Under the pieces are notes generated by a model. The model had not been told where the DNA came from and made no database searches. It worked only from the letters and a program-made list of their open reading frames with translations. This document shows positions 11,284-19,713 of a stretch of 64,000 nucleotides of DNA, piece by piece (position 1 is the stretch's first letter; the number at the start of each line of letters is the position of its first letter). The position numbers were made by a program, and so were the translations under genes. Source of the DNA: Mesorhizobium ciceri WSM4083 (GTDB lineage: Bacteria; Pseudomonadota; Alphaproteobacteria; Rhizobiales; Rhizobiaceae); contig NZ_KI912610.1 in assembly GCF_000519305.1 (NCBI RefSeq), positions 1,408,368 to 1,472,367 on the forward strand, in the 5' to 3' direction.

Positions 11284-11449
11284 TGCATTTTGGCCAGCCT
11301 AAGCCGATTGCAACGCGTAAATCCTTGAATCGCGTCACCCCTTGAGACGCGACGAAAATTATCTTATCCACGACATGCGTCCGGCCGCGCCTTGCCTAGC
11401 ACCGCTCAGGTGCTAAGTAACTTTGCGGGGAGCGCTGAGGAGAGCTTGC

Positions 11450-12055
11450 ATGACACGTGGCCCTGGACTGCGGAAGGCGCTTGTCGAAAAGTTCGACGAC
11501 GAACTCAAATTCTTCAAGGGCTGGATCGACAAGCCGAAGACGGTTGGCTCGATCGTGCCGACCAGTTCAATCACCGCGCGCAAGATGGCCTCGATCGTCG
11601 ATCCTAAATCCGGCCTGCCGGTGCTCGAGGTCGGTCCCGGCACCGGCGTCATCACCCGCGCCATCCTCGCCCAGGGCGTACGGCCCGAAAACCTCTACGC
11701 CGTCGAATATTCCACGGATTTCGTGCGCCATTTGCGACGACTCTATCCCGGCGTCAACGTCATCGAGGGCGACGCCTTCAACCTCAACGCCACGCTTGGC
11801 GACAAGAGCGGGATGATCTTCGATTCCGTCGTTTCCGGCGTGCCGCTGCTCAACTTCCCGGTCGCCCAGCGCATTGCCTATATCGAGAGCCTGCTCGACC
11901 GCATCCCGGCCGGACGGCCGATCGTGCAGCTGACCTATGGCCCGATGTCGCCGATCCCACCCGGCCGTGGCAATTATACGGTCAAGCATTTCGATTTCAT
12001 CCTCCGCAACATCCCGCCGACGCAGCTGTGGATCTATCGGCGCGAGGCGCATTAG
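11450..12055 (+). CDS. pmtA: Phosphatidylethanolamine N-methyltransferase
   Basis: The product is 201 aa and matches the Sinorhizobium-type PmtA, a soluble SAM-dependent enzyme that methylates phosphatidylethanolamine stepwise to phosphatidylcholine, a major rhizobial membrane lipid. SAM motif I is LEVGPGTGVITRAIL. The start of the domain has TVGSIVPTSS, and a rRNA-dimethylase-like fold is apparent. The ATG at 11450 has GAGGAGA 6 nt upstream and is chosen over an ATG at 11423. Location just after dnaJ is as in other rhizobia. Confidence 0.9.
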   Translation: MTRGPGLRKALVEKFDDELKFFKGWIDKPKTVGSIVPTSSITARKMASIVDPKSGLPVLEVGPGTGVITRAILAQGVRPENLYAVEYSTDFVRHLRRLYPGVNVIEGDAFNLNATLGDKSGMIFDSVVSGVPLLNFPVAQRIAYIESLLDRIPAGRPIVQLTYGPMSPIPPGRGNYTVKHFDFILRNIPPTQLWIYRREAH

Positions 12056-12130
12056 TTTCTCAGCGCAGAACCGCTCAGCGCCTCGCCAGTGGTCGCCGCA
12101 TACCTTGGCATTTGGCGTAAACATCCATCG

Positions 12131-12319
12131 CTTCGTCATCCACGGGCGGAGCAAGGAGCGCAGCGACGCGGCGCAGACCCGAGGATCCATGCCGCGACTT
12201 CCGAGTGCGCGCCACGGTGCAGAATTCTGTTCCGCTGCACTCTACGGTCAAGGTCACGGAATGGATCCCAGGGTCTCCGCGACGGAGCTTCGCTCCTGCT
12301 TCGCCCGGGGATGACGAAG
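12131..12319. repeat. 189-bp palindromic intergenic repeat
   Basis: The element opens with CTTCGTCATCCACGGGCGGA and closes with its inverse, CGCCCGGGGATGACGAAG. Its inner parts are also complementary (GGATCCATGCCG against GGAATGGATCC; GGAGCGCAGCGACG against CGACGGAGCTTCGCTCC). It fills the pmtA to FMN-reductase gap. Such CGTCATCC...GGATGACG palindromes are common dispersed repeats in Mesorhizobium-like genomes; copy number cannot be judged here. Confidence 0.75.
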
Positions 12320-12374
12320 TTGGCGTTGATTTGCTCGGTCCTTGGCTGTACCTGTCCGGGAACAAGGGTGGCCA

Positions 12375-12971
12375 ATGGCAGTGATCCCGAAAATCCTCGT
12401 CTTCGCCGGCTCGGTGCGCGGCGGCGCCTATAGCGGCAGGACTGCCGACGTGGCGCAGAAGGAACTTGCCATGCAAGGCGCCGAGGTGACCCGTATCTCG
12501 CTTGCCGACTACCCCCTGCCGATCATGGACGAGGACCTGGAAAAGGAAAAAGGCGTTCCAGAAAACGCCCAGAAACTCGGGCGTCTGGTGATCGCCCATG
12601 ACGGGCTGCTGATCGCCACGCCCGAATATAACGGCTCCATTCCGCCGCTGCTCAAGAACACGATCGACTGGGTGAGCCGGGTGCGCAGGGATGGCGGCCG
12701 GCCGGTCAGGCCGCTGGCCGGCAAGGTCGCCGGCCTCTGCTCGTCCTCCAGCGGCCACTTTGCCGGCATCCGCTGCATCAACCATCTGCGCGCCGTTCTG
12801 GTGCGTTGCCAGATGGAGGTGGTGACGCCGGAATGCTCGGTGCCCGAGGGCGGCGACGCCTTCGACGAAGACGGCAATTTCCGTGACGAAAGACTGCACA
12901 AATCGATGGAGCATCTATGCCGCACGCTGATCGAAACCTCGCGCATGCTGTCCACCCGGATCGAGGCGTGA
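12375..12971 (+). CDS. NADPH-dependent FMN reductase family protein
   Basis: The product is 198 aa with a flavodoxin-like fold. The FMN phosphate loop is ILVFAGSVRGGAYSGRT and the second flavin loop is ATPEYNGSIPPLLKNTIDWVSR, both hallmarks of the NADPH-dependent FMN/azo/chromate reductase family. It probably reduces flavin or quinone-type substrates in the cytosol. The ATG at 12375 is preceded by AAGGGTGG. The next gene, pyrF, starts 35 bp after the stop. Confidence 0.9.
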   Translation: MAVIPKILVFAGSVRGGAYSGRTADVAQKELAMQGAEVTRISLADYPLPIMDEDLEKEKGVPENAQKLGRLVIAHDGLLIATPEYNGSIPPLLKNTIDWVSRVRRDGGRPVRPLAGKVAGLCSSSSGHFAGIRCINHLRAVLVRCQMEVVTPECSVPEGGDAFDEDGNFRDERLHKSMEHLCRTLIETSRMLSTRIEA

Positions 12972-13006
12972 TCGCCGACACGATGCGAACCATGCAGGCC
13001 CAATCC

Positions 13007-13690
13007 ATGCAGGAAAGACTGATCGTCGGCCTCGACGTGCCGACCGTGAGGGATGCCGAGGAGGCGGTACGCGAGCTCGACGGCATCGTCTCCTTCTACA
13101 AGATCGGCTACCAGCTTGCCTTCGCCGGCGGGCTCGACTTCGCCAGAGAACTGGCCAGCGGCGGCACCAAGGTCTTCCTCGATATGAAGCTGCTTGACAT
13201 CGACCACACGGTGGCCAAGGGCGTCGAGAACATCGCCAAGATGGGCATGACCATGCTGACCATCCACGCCTATCCGAAGGCTATGCAGGCCGCCGTAGAG
13301 GCGGCCAGAGGCAGCGAGCTTTGCCTGCTTGCCGTCAGTGTGCTGACGTCGATGGACGAGCAGGACATGATCGACGTCGGCTATGAGTACGACCCGCATA
13401 CGCTGGTGTTGCGGCGTTCGGAACAGGCGCTGCATGCCGGCATGGGCGGCATCGTCTGCTCGGCCGCGGAGGCCGAGGCGGTGCGCCGGATCGTCGGACC
13501 CGACATGGCGGTGGTGACGCCCGGCATCCGGCCGGCGGGCAGCGATCATGGCGACCAGAAGCGCGTGGTGACGCCGGGCCAGGCAATCCGCAACGGCGCC
13601 AGCCACCTCGTCGTCGGCCGTCCGATCGTGGCTGCGGCCAACAAACGGGAAGCGGCCGAAGCCATCCTCGACGAGATGCGCTCGGCCTGA
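13007..13690 (+). CDS. pyrF: Orotidine 5'-phosphate decarboxylase
   Basis: The product is 227 aa and catalyses the last step of UMP synthesis, decarboxylating OMP. The catalytic Asp-x-Lys-x-x-Asp signature is FLDMKLLDIDHTV, and the phosphate-binding region is VTPGIRP followed by VVGRPI. I chose the ATG at 13007 because homologs begin only a few residues before RLIVGLDVPT. ATGs at 12983 and 12992 are also in frame, and none has a strong ribosome site. A DUF1330 gene follows after 32 bp. Confidence 0.95.
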   Translation: MQERLIVGLDVPTVRDAEEAVRELDGIVSFYKIGYQLAFAGGLDFARELASGGTKVFLDMKLLDIDHTVAKGVENIAKMGMTMLTIHAYPKAMQAAVEAARGSELCLLAVSVLTSMDEQDMIDVGYEYDPHTLVLRRSEQALHAGMGGIVCSAAEAEAVRRIVGPDMAVVTPGIRPAGSDHGDQKRVVTPGQAIRNGASHLVVGRPIVAAANKREAAEAILDEMRSA

Positions 13691-13722
13691 GATTTCCAGG
13701 AACAAGTTCGGAGACCAAGAAA

Positions 13723-14010
13723 ATGCCCAAGGGATATTGGATCGCTCGTGTCGATGTGCGCGACGCGGAAGGCTACAAGGACTACGTCGCCGCCGCCAAG
13801 CCTGCCTTCGAGCGCTTCGGCGCAAAATTCCTGGCGCGCGGCGGCGAGCATGAAAAGGCCGAAGGTCCCGGCCGCGCACGCAACGTCATCATCGAGTTCG
13901 AATCGCTCGCCGCGGCGCATGATTGCTACCACTCGCCGGAATACCAGCGCGCCGCCGCCATCCGTCAGAAGGTCGCCGACGGCGAGATCGTTCTGGTGGA
14001 AGGCGCCTGA
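13723..14010 (+). CDS. DUF1330 family protein
   Basis: The product is 95 aa with the DUF1330 pattern: MPKGYWIARVDVRD, YVAAAKPAFERFGAKFLARGG, and FESLAAAHDCYHSPEYQ. This is a dimeric alpha-beta barrel fold of unknown catalytic role. It lies 32 bp behind pyrF with the same direction and is probably co-transcribed. A GGAGACC site precedes the ATG. Confidence 0.85.
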   Translation: MPKGYWIARVDVRDAEGYKDYVAAAKPAFERFGAKFLARGGEHEKAEGPGRARNVIIEFESLAAAHDCYHSPEYQRAAAIRQKVADGEIVLVEGA

Positions 14011-14031
14011 GGTCCTTGCAAGCATAGTTCC

Positions 14032-14080
14032 GAAGAAGTCATTCCGGTTTTCGCCGGAGATCATGCTCAAAATCGGATAA
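14032..14080. repeat. Rhizobial palindromic repeat fragment (GATCATGCTCAAAAT family)
   Basis: CCGGTTTTCGCCGGAGATCATGCTCAAAATCGG shares its GATCATGCTCAAAAT end with the repeat at 21453-21500. It is likely a partial copy of the same dispersed palindromic element. Confidence 0.5.
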
Positions 14081-14221
14081 AGCCCGGCGGCGTTTGAAGC
14101 CCGCAGGCTCATCTTCCATATCTTTGCTCCGCGATTTCACGGTGATCTGCCTGGCGCAGTTGCCGGGTGCGGAGCCGTGCCGACGAGCGGTCATTCAACG
14201 CGGGTCGGATGGCCGATTGAC

Positions 14222-14241
14222 ATGCAGGTATTTACCTGCAT
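14222..14241. promoter_or_regulatory. Perfect palindrome, probable ArsR-family operator
   Basis: ATGCAGGTA-TT-TACCTGCAT is a perfect inverted repeat with 9-bp arms, 27 bp upstream of the ArsR start at 14269. Position and symmetry fit autorepression by the winged-helix dimer encoded next door. Confidence 0.7.
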
Positions 14242-14268
14242 ATTATGCCTTACAACAGAGTGAGGCAG

Positions 14269-14589
14269 ATGGACGCCGACAAGGTTTTCAAAGCGCTGGG
14301 CGACCCGACACGCAGAAGGCTGCTTGACCTTCTGTGCGAGCAGAACGGGCAGACGCTCAGTCAGCTTTGCGAAAACCTGGACATGGCCAGGCAATCCGCC
14401 ACCCAGCACCTCGACCTGCTGGAGGCGGCCAATCTGGTGAGCACGGTCAAGCGCGGCCGCGAAAAGTTGCATTTCATCAATCCCGTGCCGCTGCACGAAG
14501 TCTACGAGCGCTGGGTACGGAAATTCGAACGGCAGCGGCTCAGCCTGCTGCACGACCTGAAGCAAGAACTCGAAGGAGAAGACCAATGA
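14269..14589 (+). CDS. ArsR/SmtB-family transcriptional regulator
   Basis: The product is 106 aa. The winged helix is VFKALGDPTRRRLLDLLCE, then TLSQLCENLDMARQSATQHL and wing VSTVKRGREKLHFIN. No Cys metal-sensing cluster is present, so it belongs to the non-metal subgroup often paired with AHSA1 proteins. GAGTGAGG lies just before the ATG at 14269; an earlier ATG at 14245 overlaps the operator region and lacks a site. Its stop overlaps the next start as ATGA. Confidence 0.9.
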   Translation: MDADKVFKALGDPTRRRLLDLLCEQNGQTLSQLCENLDMARQSATQHLDLLEAANLVSTVKRGREKLHFINPVPLHEVYERWVRKFERQRLSLLHDLKQELEGEDQ

Positions 14590-15068
14590 CCAGGGAAACG
14601 ACCAGCTTTGTCTACGTGACTTATATCCGCTCGACGCCGCAGAAGGTGTTCGAGGCCATAATCAAGCCCGAGATCGCGAAGCGCTACTGGGGCCACGAGA
14701 ACGTCTCCAAATGGACGCCGGGTTCGAAATGGGAGCACATCCGCGCCAATGACGAACGGACCGTCGAACTCGTTGGCAAGGTCGTCGAGATTTCGCCGCC
14801 GACCCGCCTCGTCATCACCTGGGCGAACGCTTCGCAGGCGCACGATCCGTCAAAAACCAGCCGGGTGACGTTCGCCATCGAGGAATACGACACCATGGTG
14901 CGGCTGACCGTCAGCCATGACGAACTCGAAGCCGGCAGCGGCATGGCGAAAGGCGTCAGCCAGGGCTGGCCGGCGGTGCTGTCGAGCCTGAAATCCTTTC
15001 TCGAAACCGGCAGCGGCATCGACATTTTCGCCAAGCCGAAATCAGCCCTGATCGCCGCGGGAGAATAA
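14586..15068 (+). CDS. SRPBCC/AHSA1-family protein
   Basis: The product is 160 aa. The pattern YIRSTPQKVFEAI, then W-P-G-S-K-W (WTPGSKWEHI), PTRLVITWA, and GWPAVLSSLKSFLETG is typical of the activator of Hsp90 ATPase homolog 1-like (START/Bet v1) fold, which binds hydrophobic ligands. It overlaps the ArsR gene by 4 bp and is translationally coupled. The ArsR-AHSA1 pair is a common operon in rhizobia. The ligand is unknown. Confidence 0.9.
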   Translation: MTRETTSFVYVTYIRSTPQKVFEAIIKPEIAKRYWGHENVSKWTPGSKWEHIRANDERTVELVGKVVEISPPTRLVITWANASQAHDPSKTSRVTFAIEEYDTMVRLTVSHDELEAGSGMAKGVSQGWPAVLSSLKSFLETGSGIDIFAKPKSALIAAGE

Positions 15069-15070
15069 CG

Positions 15071-15487
15071 ATGACCAAGCGCTATACCGGCGGCTGCGCA
15101 TGCGGCGCGATCCGTTACGAAACCAACGACGAGCCGATCTTCCAGAACCACTGCCAGTGCAGCGATTGCCAGAAGCGCTCAGGCACCGGCCACGGATCCT
15201 ACCTGACCTTCGGCCAGCGCGCCGATATGGCCATCACCGGGGAGGTGAGCACTTGGCGCGTGGCGGGCGCCAGCGGCAATGAAAAAATCCACACCTTCTG
15301 TCCAACCTGCGGAACGCCGGTCTTTCTGATACCCGTCGCCATGCCCGAGCTGATAGTGGTCCACGCGGCCAGCCTCGACGATCCGGAACAGTTCAGCCCG
15401 CAGATGGTGACCTACACGAGCCACGGCCATGCCTGGGACAAGATGGATCCGTCCTTGCAGGCGGTCGAGCGAATGCCTGGCGGGTAG
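15071..15487 (+). CDS. GFA-family (glutathione-dependent formaldehyde-activating-like) zinc protein
   Basis: The product is 138 aa. Zinc ligands follow the GFA/CENP-V pattern: GGCACGAIRY, HCQCSDCQKRSG, and later FCPTCGTPVF. It starts 2 bp after the AHSA1 stop and is the third gene of the ArsR operon. Most members have no proven formaldehyde activity, so only the fold is assigned with confidence. Confidence 0.9.
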   Translation: MTKRYTGGCACGAIRYETNDEPIFQNHCQCSDCQKRSGTGHGSYLTFGQRADMAITGEVSTWRVAGASGNEKIHTFCPTCGTPVFLIPVAMPELIVVHAASLDDPEQFSPQMVTYTSHGHAWDKMDPSLQAVERMPGG

Positions 15488-15511
15488 CGTCTGCTGGTCA
15501 GTCCGCCGACA

Positions 15512-16804
15512 CTATTCGTGAGTTAGCGGGGCAGCACCGTGGCGTGTCGAGTGCTCGTCGCCGGCGAGCGCTTCCGCCTGGTGGCGGTGCCCGAGCATTT
15601 CGTAGCCGACAACGTTAACTGCTGGCGCCAGCATCAAGATGATCAGGCAGATCGCCATGTCGACGCCCGCAAGCGCTGCAAGAACGGCAAGCGCCACGAC
15701 CGCTGCGGTCGCGACCAGCAGCCAGATGTGGAACGGGTCGAAGTGCTGAACAAGATAGGTGTAGAGCGCATAGATCGCCGCCAGGAACACAGCGACGGGA
15801 ACAGCTGTCGCAAGCAGTGTCGCAAGTGGGCCGATATGCGCCTTGTGCTCAAGGAAATAGGCCGCGACATGCAGCCCGGCACCGGTGGCGACGATTGCCG
15901 CGACGATCACCATTTGCCCGTAGCCCCAAACGAATGCGCGATTTCGGTGGGCATGAAGGACCGGCGCTGACGGCAGCATATAGTAGACCCACCACATGCC
16001 GAAGGTGAGCCCGGTGCCGGCGATGCAGACCAACGCCGCATCCATGGTCCAGCCCTGCTCCTCGACCACGGCGGACAAGGTGGCGAGGGTGCCGACGACC
16101 CCCTCACCCAAAGCGATGATGGCAAACAGGCTGTAACGTTCGGCCATGTGGTGCGCATGCCAGGGCGTGCCGCCATCCCTGCTTTCGGCAATCACCGGTC
16201 CTGCCAGTTCTATCAGCCCGAGAATGACTGCGAGGATGATGCTGGTGCCGACCGGAAAATCGACGACGATCTGCACCACCCAGCCGATCTGGGCGACCGC
16301 GATTGCCGCGGCGTAGGTCAGGCAGGCACGGCGCCGGACGGGGTCCTGCCGGGCAGCACGCAGCCACTGGAAGATCATCGCCACCCGCATGATGACATAG
16401 CCCAGCACCATCACCGAATTGTTGAGGTGCTCGCCGTGCTCAATGGAGGCGAACATGCGTGGCAGGCCGATCGCCAGCACCAACACGCCGATCATCTGCA
16501 CCATAGTGACGAGGCGGAAAATCCAATCGTCGGTGTCGTAGGCAGAAGAGAACCAGGAGAAATTGATCCAGGCCCAGCAAATGGCGAAGCTGGCGAAAGC
16601 GAAGCCGAGCAGGGCGGCCGGGTAATGGCCTTCGGCCAATGCATGGGCGAGTTGCGACGAGGCAAAGCTGAACGCCGTCACGAAGGTCAGGTCGAACAGA
16701 AGCTCCAGCGGCGTCGCGACGCGATGCACCTCATGCGGATCGCGCCCAACCATGCGCCTGACATGATGGTGGAGGCTTTCGGGATTGACAGGCGTGGTGT
16801 TCAT
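15512..16804 (-). CDS. Low temperature requirement protein A (LtrA) family membrane protein
   Basis: The product is 430 aa and polytopic, with roughly ten to twelve hydrophobic segments. The LtrA signature is ATPLELLFDLTFVTAFS near the N-terminus and RYSLFAIIALGEGVVG in the middle. The molecular role of LtrA is unclear. The ATG at 16804 has AAAGG upstream and the normal N-terminus; an in-frame upstream ATG at 16885 is less likely. It converges with the GFA gene, with 24 bp between them. Confidence 0.88.
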   Translation of the reverse strand: MNTTPVNPESLHHHVRRMVGRDPHEVHRVATPLELLFDLTFVTAFSFASSQLAHALAEGHYPAALLGFAFASFAICWAWINFSWFSSAYDTDDWIFRLVTMVQMIGVLVLAIGLPRMFASIEHGEHLNNSVMVLGYVIMRVAMIFQWLRAARQDPVRRRACLTYAAAIAVAQIGWVVQIVVDFPVGTSIILAVILGLIELAGPVIAESRDGGTPWHAHHMAERYSLFAIIALGEGVVGTLATLSAVVEEQGWTMDAALVCIAGTGLTFGMWWVYYMLPSAPVLHAHRNRAFVWGYGQMVIVAAIVATGAGLHVAAYFLEHKAHIGPLATLLATAVPVAVFLAAIYALYTYLVQHFDPFHIWLLVATAAVVALAVLAALAGVDMAICLIILMLAPAVNVVGYEMLGHRHQAEALAGDEHSTRHGAAPLTHE

Positions 16805-16996
16805 CGCGTGGCCTTTGCTAGACCAGTTCACCGTTTCACGGAGAAGGCGAACTGCTCTTACTCTTTGGTTTGACGCAATTCCCAAGGGAAAGCGCTATGC
16901 GCTTTTTCCCGGGAAAACCGCTCCACACTTCCCCAGAACTGCTTTCGGGTCGTTGGCCGACACTAGAGGCAGGGCGAAAGCCGTCAAGGCGCGCAG

Positions 16997-18064
16997 CTAT
17001 CGGTCGACGCCGATCAGCCGGCTGGCAGCGGTTTCGGCCATGGCATGGGCCAACTCGAGGCCCCATTGCTGGCGGCAATAGGCGCGAAAATCGAAGCAGG
17101 GCAGGCCGGGGCAGACCTCGAACTCGATGAGGTGGACGGTGTCGTCGGCCTCGACCCTGAGATCGATGGAAAACACATCGCGCAGGCCGAGCCCGCCCAT
17201 CAGCCGCCCGGCGATCGCGCGAATCCTGGTGTCGGCGGCCGGCTGGCTGTCGGCAACCGCGACGAGTTCCGGCTCGGCGTAATGTCCCGCCGCTTTCGCT
17301 GCCTCGCCGGTGTCGCCATAGAGCGCCAGGCTGTCGGCCATGGTCTGGAAATCGGCGCCTGAATCGACAAAAGCCACGCCAAGGGCTTCGACCCCGGCGC
17401 CAGGCACCAGGCCGAGGAAACTGGCGCGCACGTTGCGGCCGGCGACATAGGGCTGGACGACGACATCGTCGCGATAGGCCGAAAAGACGCGCCGGCTAAG
17501 CTCCAGCGCATGGCCGAGTTCGCTGCAGCGCGAATCCGGCCAGATACCGATCTTGGCGCCGAGCCGGTTGGGCTTGACGAACCAGCCGGCGCGCGAGGCC
17601 GGCGGCTCGACCAGCCATTGGCCGTCGCGCGCAAGCCCAGCCTGCGGCACCGGCAGGCCGAGCGCGCCGAGCACGGCGCCGGAACGGAACTTGTCCTGGC
17701 AGAGCGCGAACAGCGCATCGTCGGCGCCGATTGTCTTGAAACCGCCCAGTCGCGCCAGAGCGGGCGCCGCGCCGCCGCGAAAATAGGCAATGCCGTCGGT
17801 CAGCGTCCAGACCAGCGTTGTGCTGGGATGCTCGCCGGCAAGGACGCTTGCGGCATCGTCCAGCGCCACCGGCGTGAACGACAGGCCGCGTGCCTGGCAG
17901 GCGCGGCCAAGCATGTCGAATTCAGGAGCGAGATCGGTCGACTGCGCCAGATAGGACGCAATTTCGCCGGCACGCTCCGGTGCATGACCGTCGGCGACCA
18001 GACGGTCGAAACAAGCCTTCTCAGGCTCATGGACGAGGATCAGTCTTCGTTTTGTGCTCGTCAT
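16997..18064 (-). CDS. ATP-grasp family protein, D-Ala-D-Ala ligase-like
   Basis: The product is 355 aa. The middle and C-terminal parts read as an ATP-grasp ligase: GWFVKPNRLGAKIGIW (ATP lysine loop), DVVVQPYVAGRNVRASFLG, and the metal-binding FSIDLRVEADDTVHLIEFEVCPGLP. The final E-x-E/N arrangement is present as IEFEVCPG, with Glu-Cys in place of the usual Asn-Pro. The substrate is not evident. The ATG at 18064 follows GGAAACC; an earlier in-frame ATG at 18094 exists. The gene stands alone between the LtrA gene and the sugar operon. Confidence 0.75.
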   Translation of the reverse strand: MTSTKRRLILVHEPEKACFDRLVADGHAPERAGEIASYLAQSTDLAPEFDMLGRACQARGLSFTPVALDDAASVLAGEHPSTTLVWTLTDGIAYFRGGAAPALARLGGFKTIGADDALFALCQDKFRSGAVLGALGLPVPQAGLARDGQWLVEPPASRAGWFVKPNRLGAKIGIWPDSRCSELGHALELSRRVFSAYRDDVVVQPYVAGRNVRASFLGLVPGAGVEALGVAFVDSGADFQTMADSLALYGDTGEAAKAAGHYAEPELVAVADSQPAADTRIRAIAGRLMGGLGLRDVFSIDLRVEADDTVHLIEFEVCPGLPCFDFRAYCRQQWGLELAHAMAETAASRLIGVDR

Positions 18065-18193
18065 GGCTTCAACGGTTTCCGGCGGCGGGGCCACCTACCA
18101 TCGCACGGCCGATACTATCGGCTCTCGCGAAACCGACATGGCGCGGGCGCCTGCGTGACAGCACCGGCGTGGAACCGGGAAGGCCGGCCTCGT

Positions 18194-19078
18194 TCAGGCG
18201 ATCAGCACGCGCGGCTCGAAGCGGCCGTTGACGGGAATGTCGAGTAGAAAGGTCATGCCGCCCTGCAGATCCAGCAGACGCTGCTTCTCATCCTTGCCCG
18301 ACCACGCGGAGGTGACCGCCAGCCTATCGGCCTTGGCGCCGACAAAGGCCGGGCAGGATGGCTGCGTCACCGGCATGGCGACCGTGCGGACGAGCTTGCC
18401 GTCGGGTCCATAGGCTTCGATGACGCTGCCGCCCCAGACGGCGTTCCACAGGATGCCGTCGCGGTCGAGCACCGACCCGTCGACATAGCCCTTGGCCGAG
18501 CGGTGATCGACGAACAGCTTGGGATCACCGGCAGGCAGGCCGGTCGCCGGGTCGCAGGCGACGCGCATCAAAAGCCCGGTCGAGGTGTCGGTGTAGTAGG
18601 CGATTGCGCCATCCTCGGTAAAACAGATCGAATTGGAGACGGTGATGTCCGAAAACAGGCGGCGCAGTTCGCCCTTGAAAAACCAGTAGATCGAGCCGGC
18701 GCCTTTTTCCTCGCCCTTGCCCATGGTGCCCATCCACAAGGCGCCGCAGGGGTGGACCCGGGAATCGTTGGAGCGTGTGACCGGATTGTCGGCCTCGACA
18801 GGCGTGTGCAGCGTCAGTTTGCCGGTCGCGACGTCGCGGACATAAAGGCCGGTCTCGGCGGCGATCAGCTGGCGCTTGTCGTCGATGATTGCGATGGCGC
18901 TCGCCATCCGGCCAAGCTCATGGACGGTGGTTGCGCCGCCGGACAGCCGCTTTTCCAGAAGCTGGCTGTTGACTATGTCGAACCAGAACAGCGTATCTGT
19001 GGCGGGATCGTAGCTCGGCCCTTCGCCGAGCTGGCAGACGTGATCGGAAAAAACCGAAACGATCGCTTCGCTCATCAT
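18194..19078 (-). CDS. SMP-30/gluconolactonase family, probable sugar lactonase
   Basis: The product is 294 aa and a six-bladed propeller of the SMP-30 family: LGEGPSYDPATDTLFWFDI, RSNDSRVHPCGALWMGTMG, and KGYVDGSVLDRDGILWNAVW. The metal-binding Glu, Asn and Asp positions are present. In this operon it most likely hydrolyses galactono-1,4-lactone (or a similar aldonolactone) to the acid. Its ATG overlaps the dgoA stop by 4 bp. Confidence 0.9.
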   Translation of the reverse strand: MMSEAIVSVFSDHVCQLGEGPSYDPATDTLFWFDIVNSQLLEKRLSGGATTVHELGRMASAIAIIDDKRQLIAAETGLYVRDVATGKLTLHTPVEADNPVTRSNDSRVHPCGALWMGTMGKGEEKGAGSIYWFFKGELRRLFSDITVSNSICFTEDGAIAYYTDTSTGLLMRVACDPATGLPAGDPKLFVDHRSAKGYVDGSVLDRDGILWNAVWGGSVIEAYGPDGKLVRTVAMPVTQPSCPAFVGAKADRLAVTSAWSGKDEKQRLLDLQGGMTFLLDIPVNGRFEPRVLIA

Positions 19079-19713
19079 GCTTCTCCGAACACCGCATCCC
19101 AGGCCGTAACGGCAGCGTGCGCGCGCGCGGCCACCTCGTCGACGCTCATGCCCGGCTTGAACAGGCTGGAGCCCAACCCAAAGGCGGTCACGCCGGCAGC
19201 CTTGTAGCCGGCAAAATCTTTCTCGGAGACACCACCGACGGCGCCGACCAATGTCTGCGCCGGCAACACGGCGCGCATCGCGGAAATGCCGCCGGCGCCC
19301 AGCACGCTCGCCGGGAAGAATTTCAGGGCCGAGGCGCCGAGCTTGATCGCCAGGAAGGCTTCGGTCGGCGTGAACACGCCGGGCATCGTCACCATGCCGT
19401 AATGCATGGCGCGCGCCATCACCTCGGCATCGATGTTGGGACTGACCAGCAGCCGCCCTCCGGCCTGGTGCAAGCCATCGACATCGGTCGGGGTCAGCAC
19501 CGTGCCGGCGCCGACCAGCGCGGTTTTCGGCAGCACTTGAACGATGCGGGCGATCGACGAGAACGGTTGCGGTGAGTTCAGCGGCACTTCGATCGCCTCG
19601 ATGCCGGCGTCGAACAGCGCCTGGCCCATGGCCATCGCCTCGGTGGGCTTGAGCCCGCGAAGGATGGCAACCAGGCCGCGCTTGAGTTTTGGAAACGGTG
19701 CGGTCTGGCTCAT
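19075..19713 (-). CDS. dgoA: 2-dehydro-3-deoxy-6-phosphogalactonate aldolase
   Basis: The product is 212 aa of the KDPG/KDPGal aldolase family. It cleaves 2-dehydro-3-deoxy-6-phosphogalactonate to pyruvate and glyceraldehyde 3-phosphate. Catalytic features are the Glu in GIEAIEVPLNSP and the Schiff-base Lys in GASALKFFPAS. It overlaps dgoK upstream and the lactonase downstream by ATGA, indicating tight coupling. Confidence 0.92.
   Translation of the reverse strand: MSQTAPFPKLKRGLVAILRGLKPTEAMAMGQALFDAGIEAIEVPLNSPQPFSSIARIVQVLPKTALVGAGTVLTPTDVDGLHQAGGRLLVSPNIDAEVMARAMHYGMVTMPGVFTPTEAFLAIKLGASALKFFPASVLGAGGISAMRAVLPAQTLVGAVGGVSEKDFAGYKAAGVTAFGLGSSLFKPGMSVDEVAARAHAAVTAWDAVFGEA

Noticed and set aside
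12509..13879. 456-codon minus-strand frame across the FMN reductase and pyrF
   Set aside because: It spans two well-defined plus-strand genes and their gap, with no protein family features.
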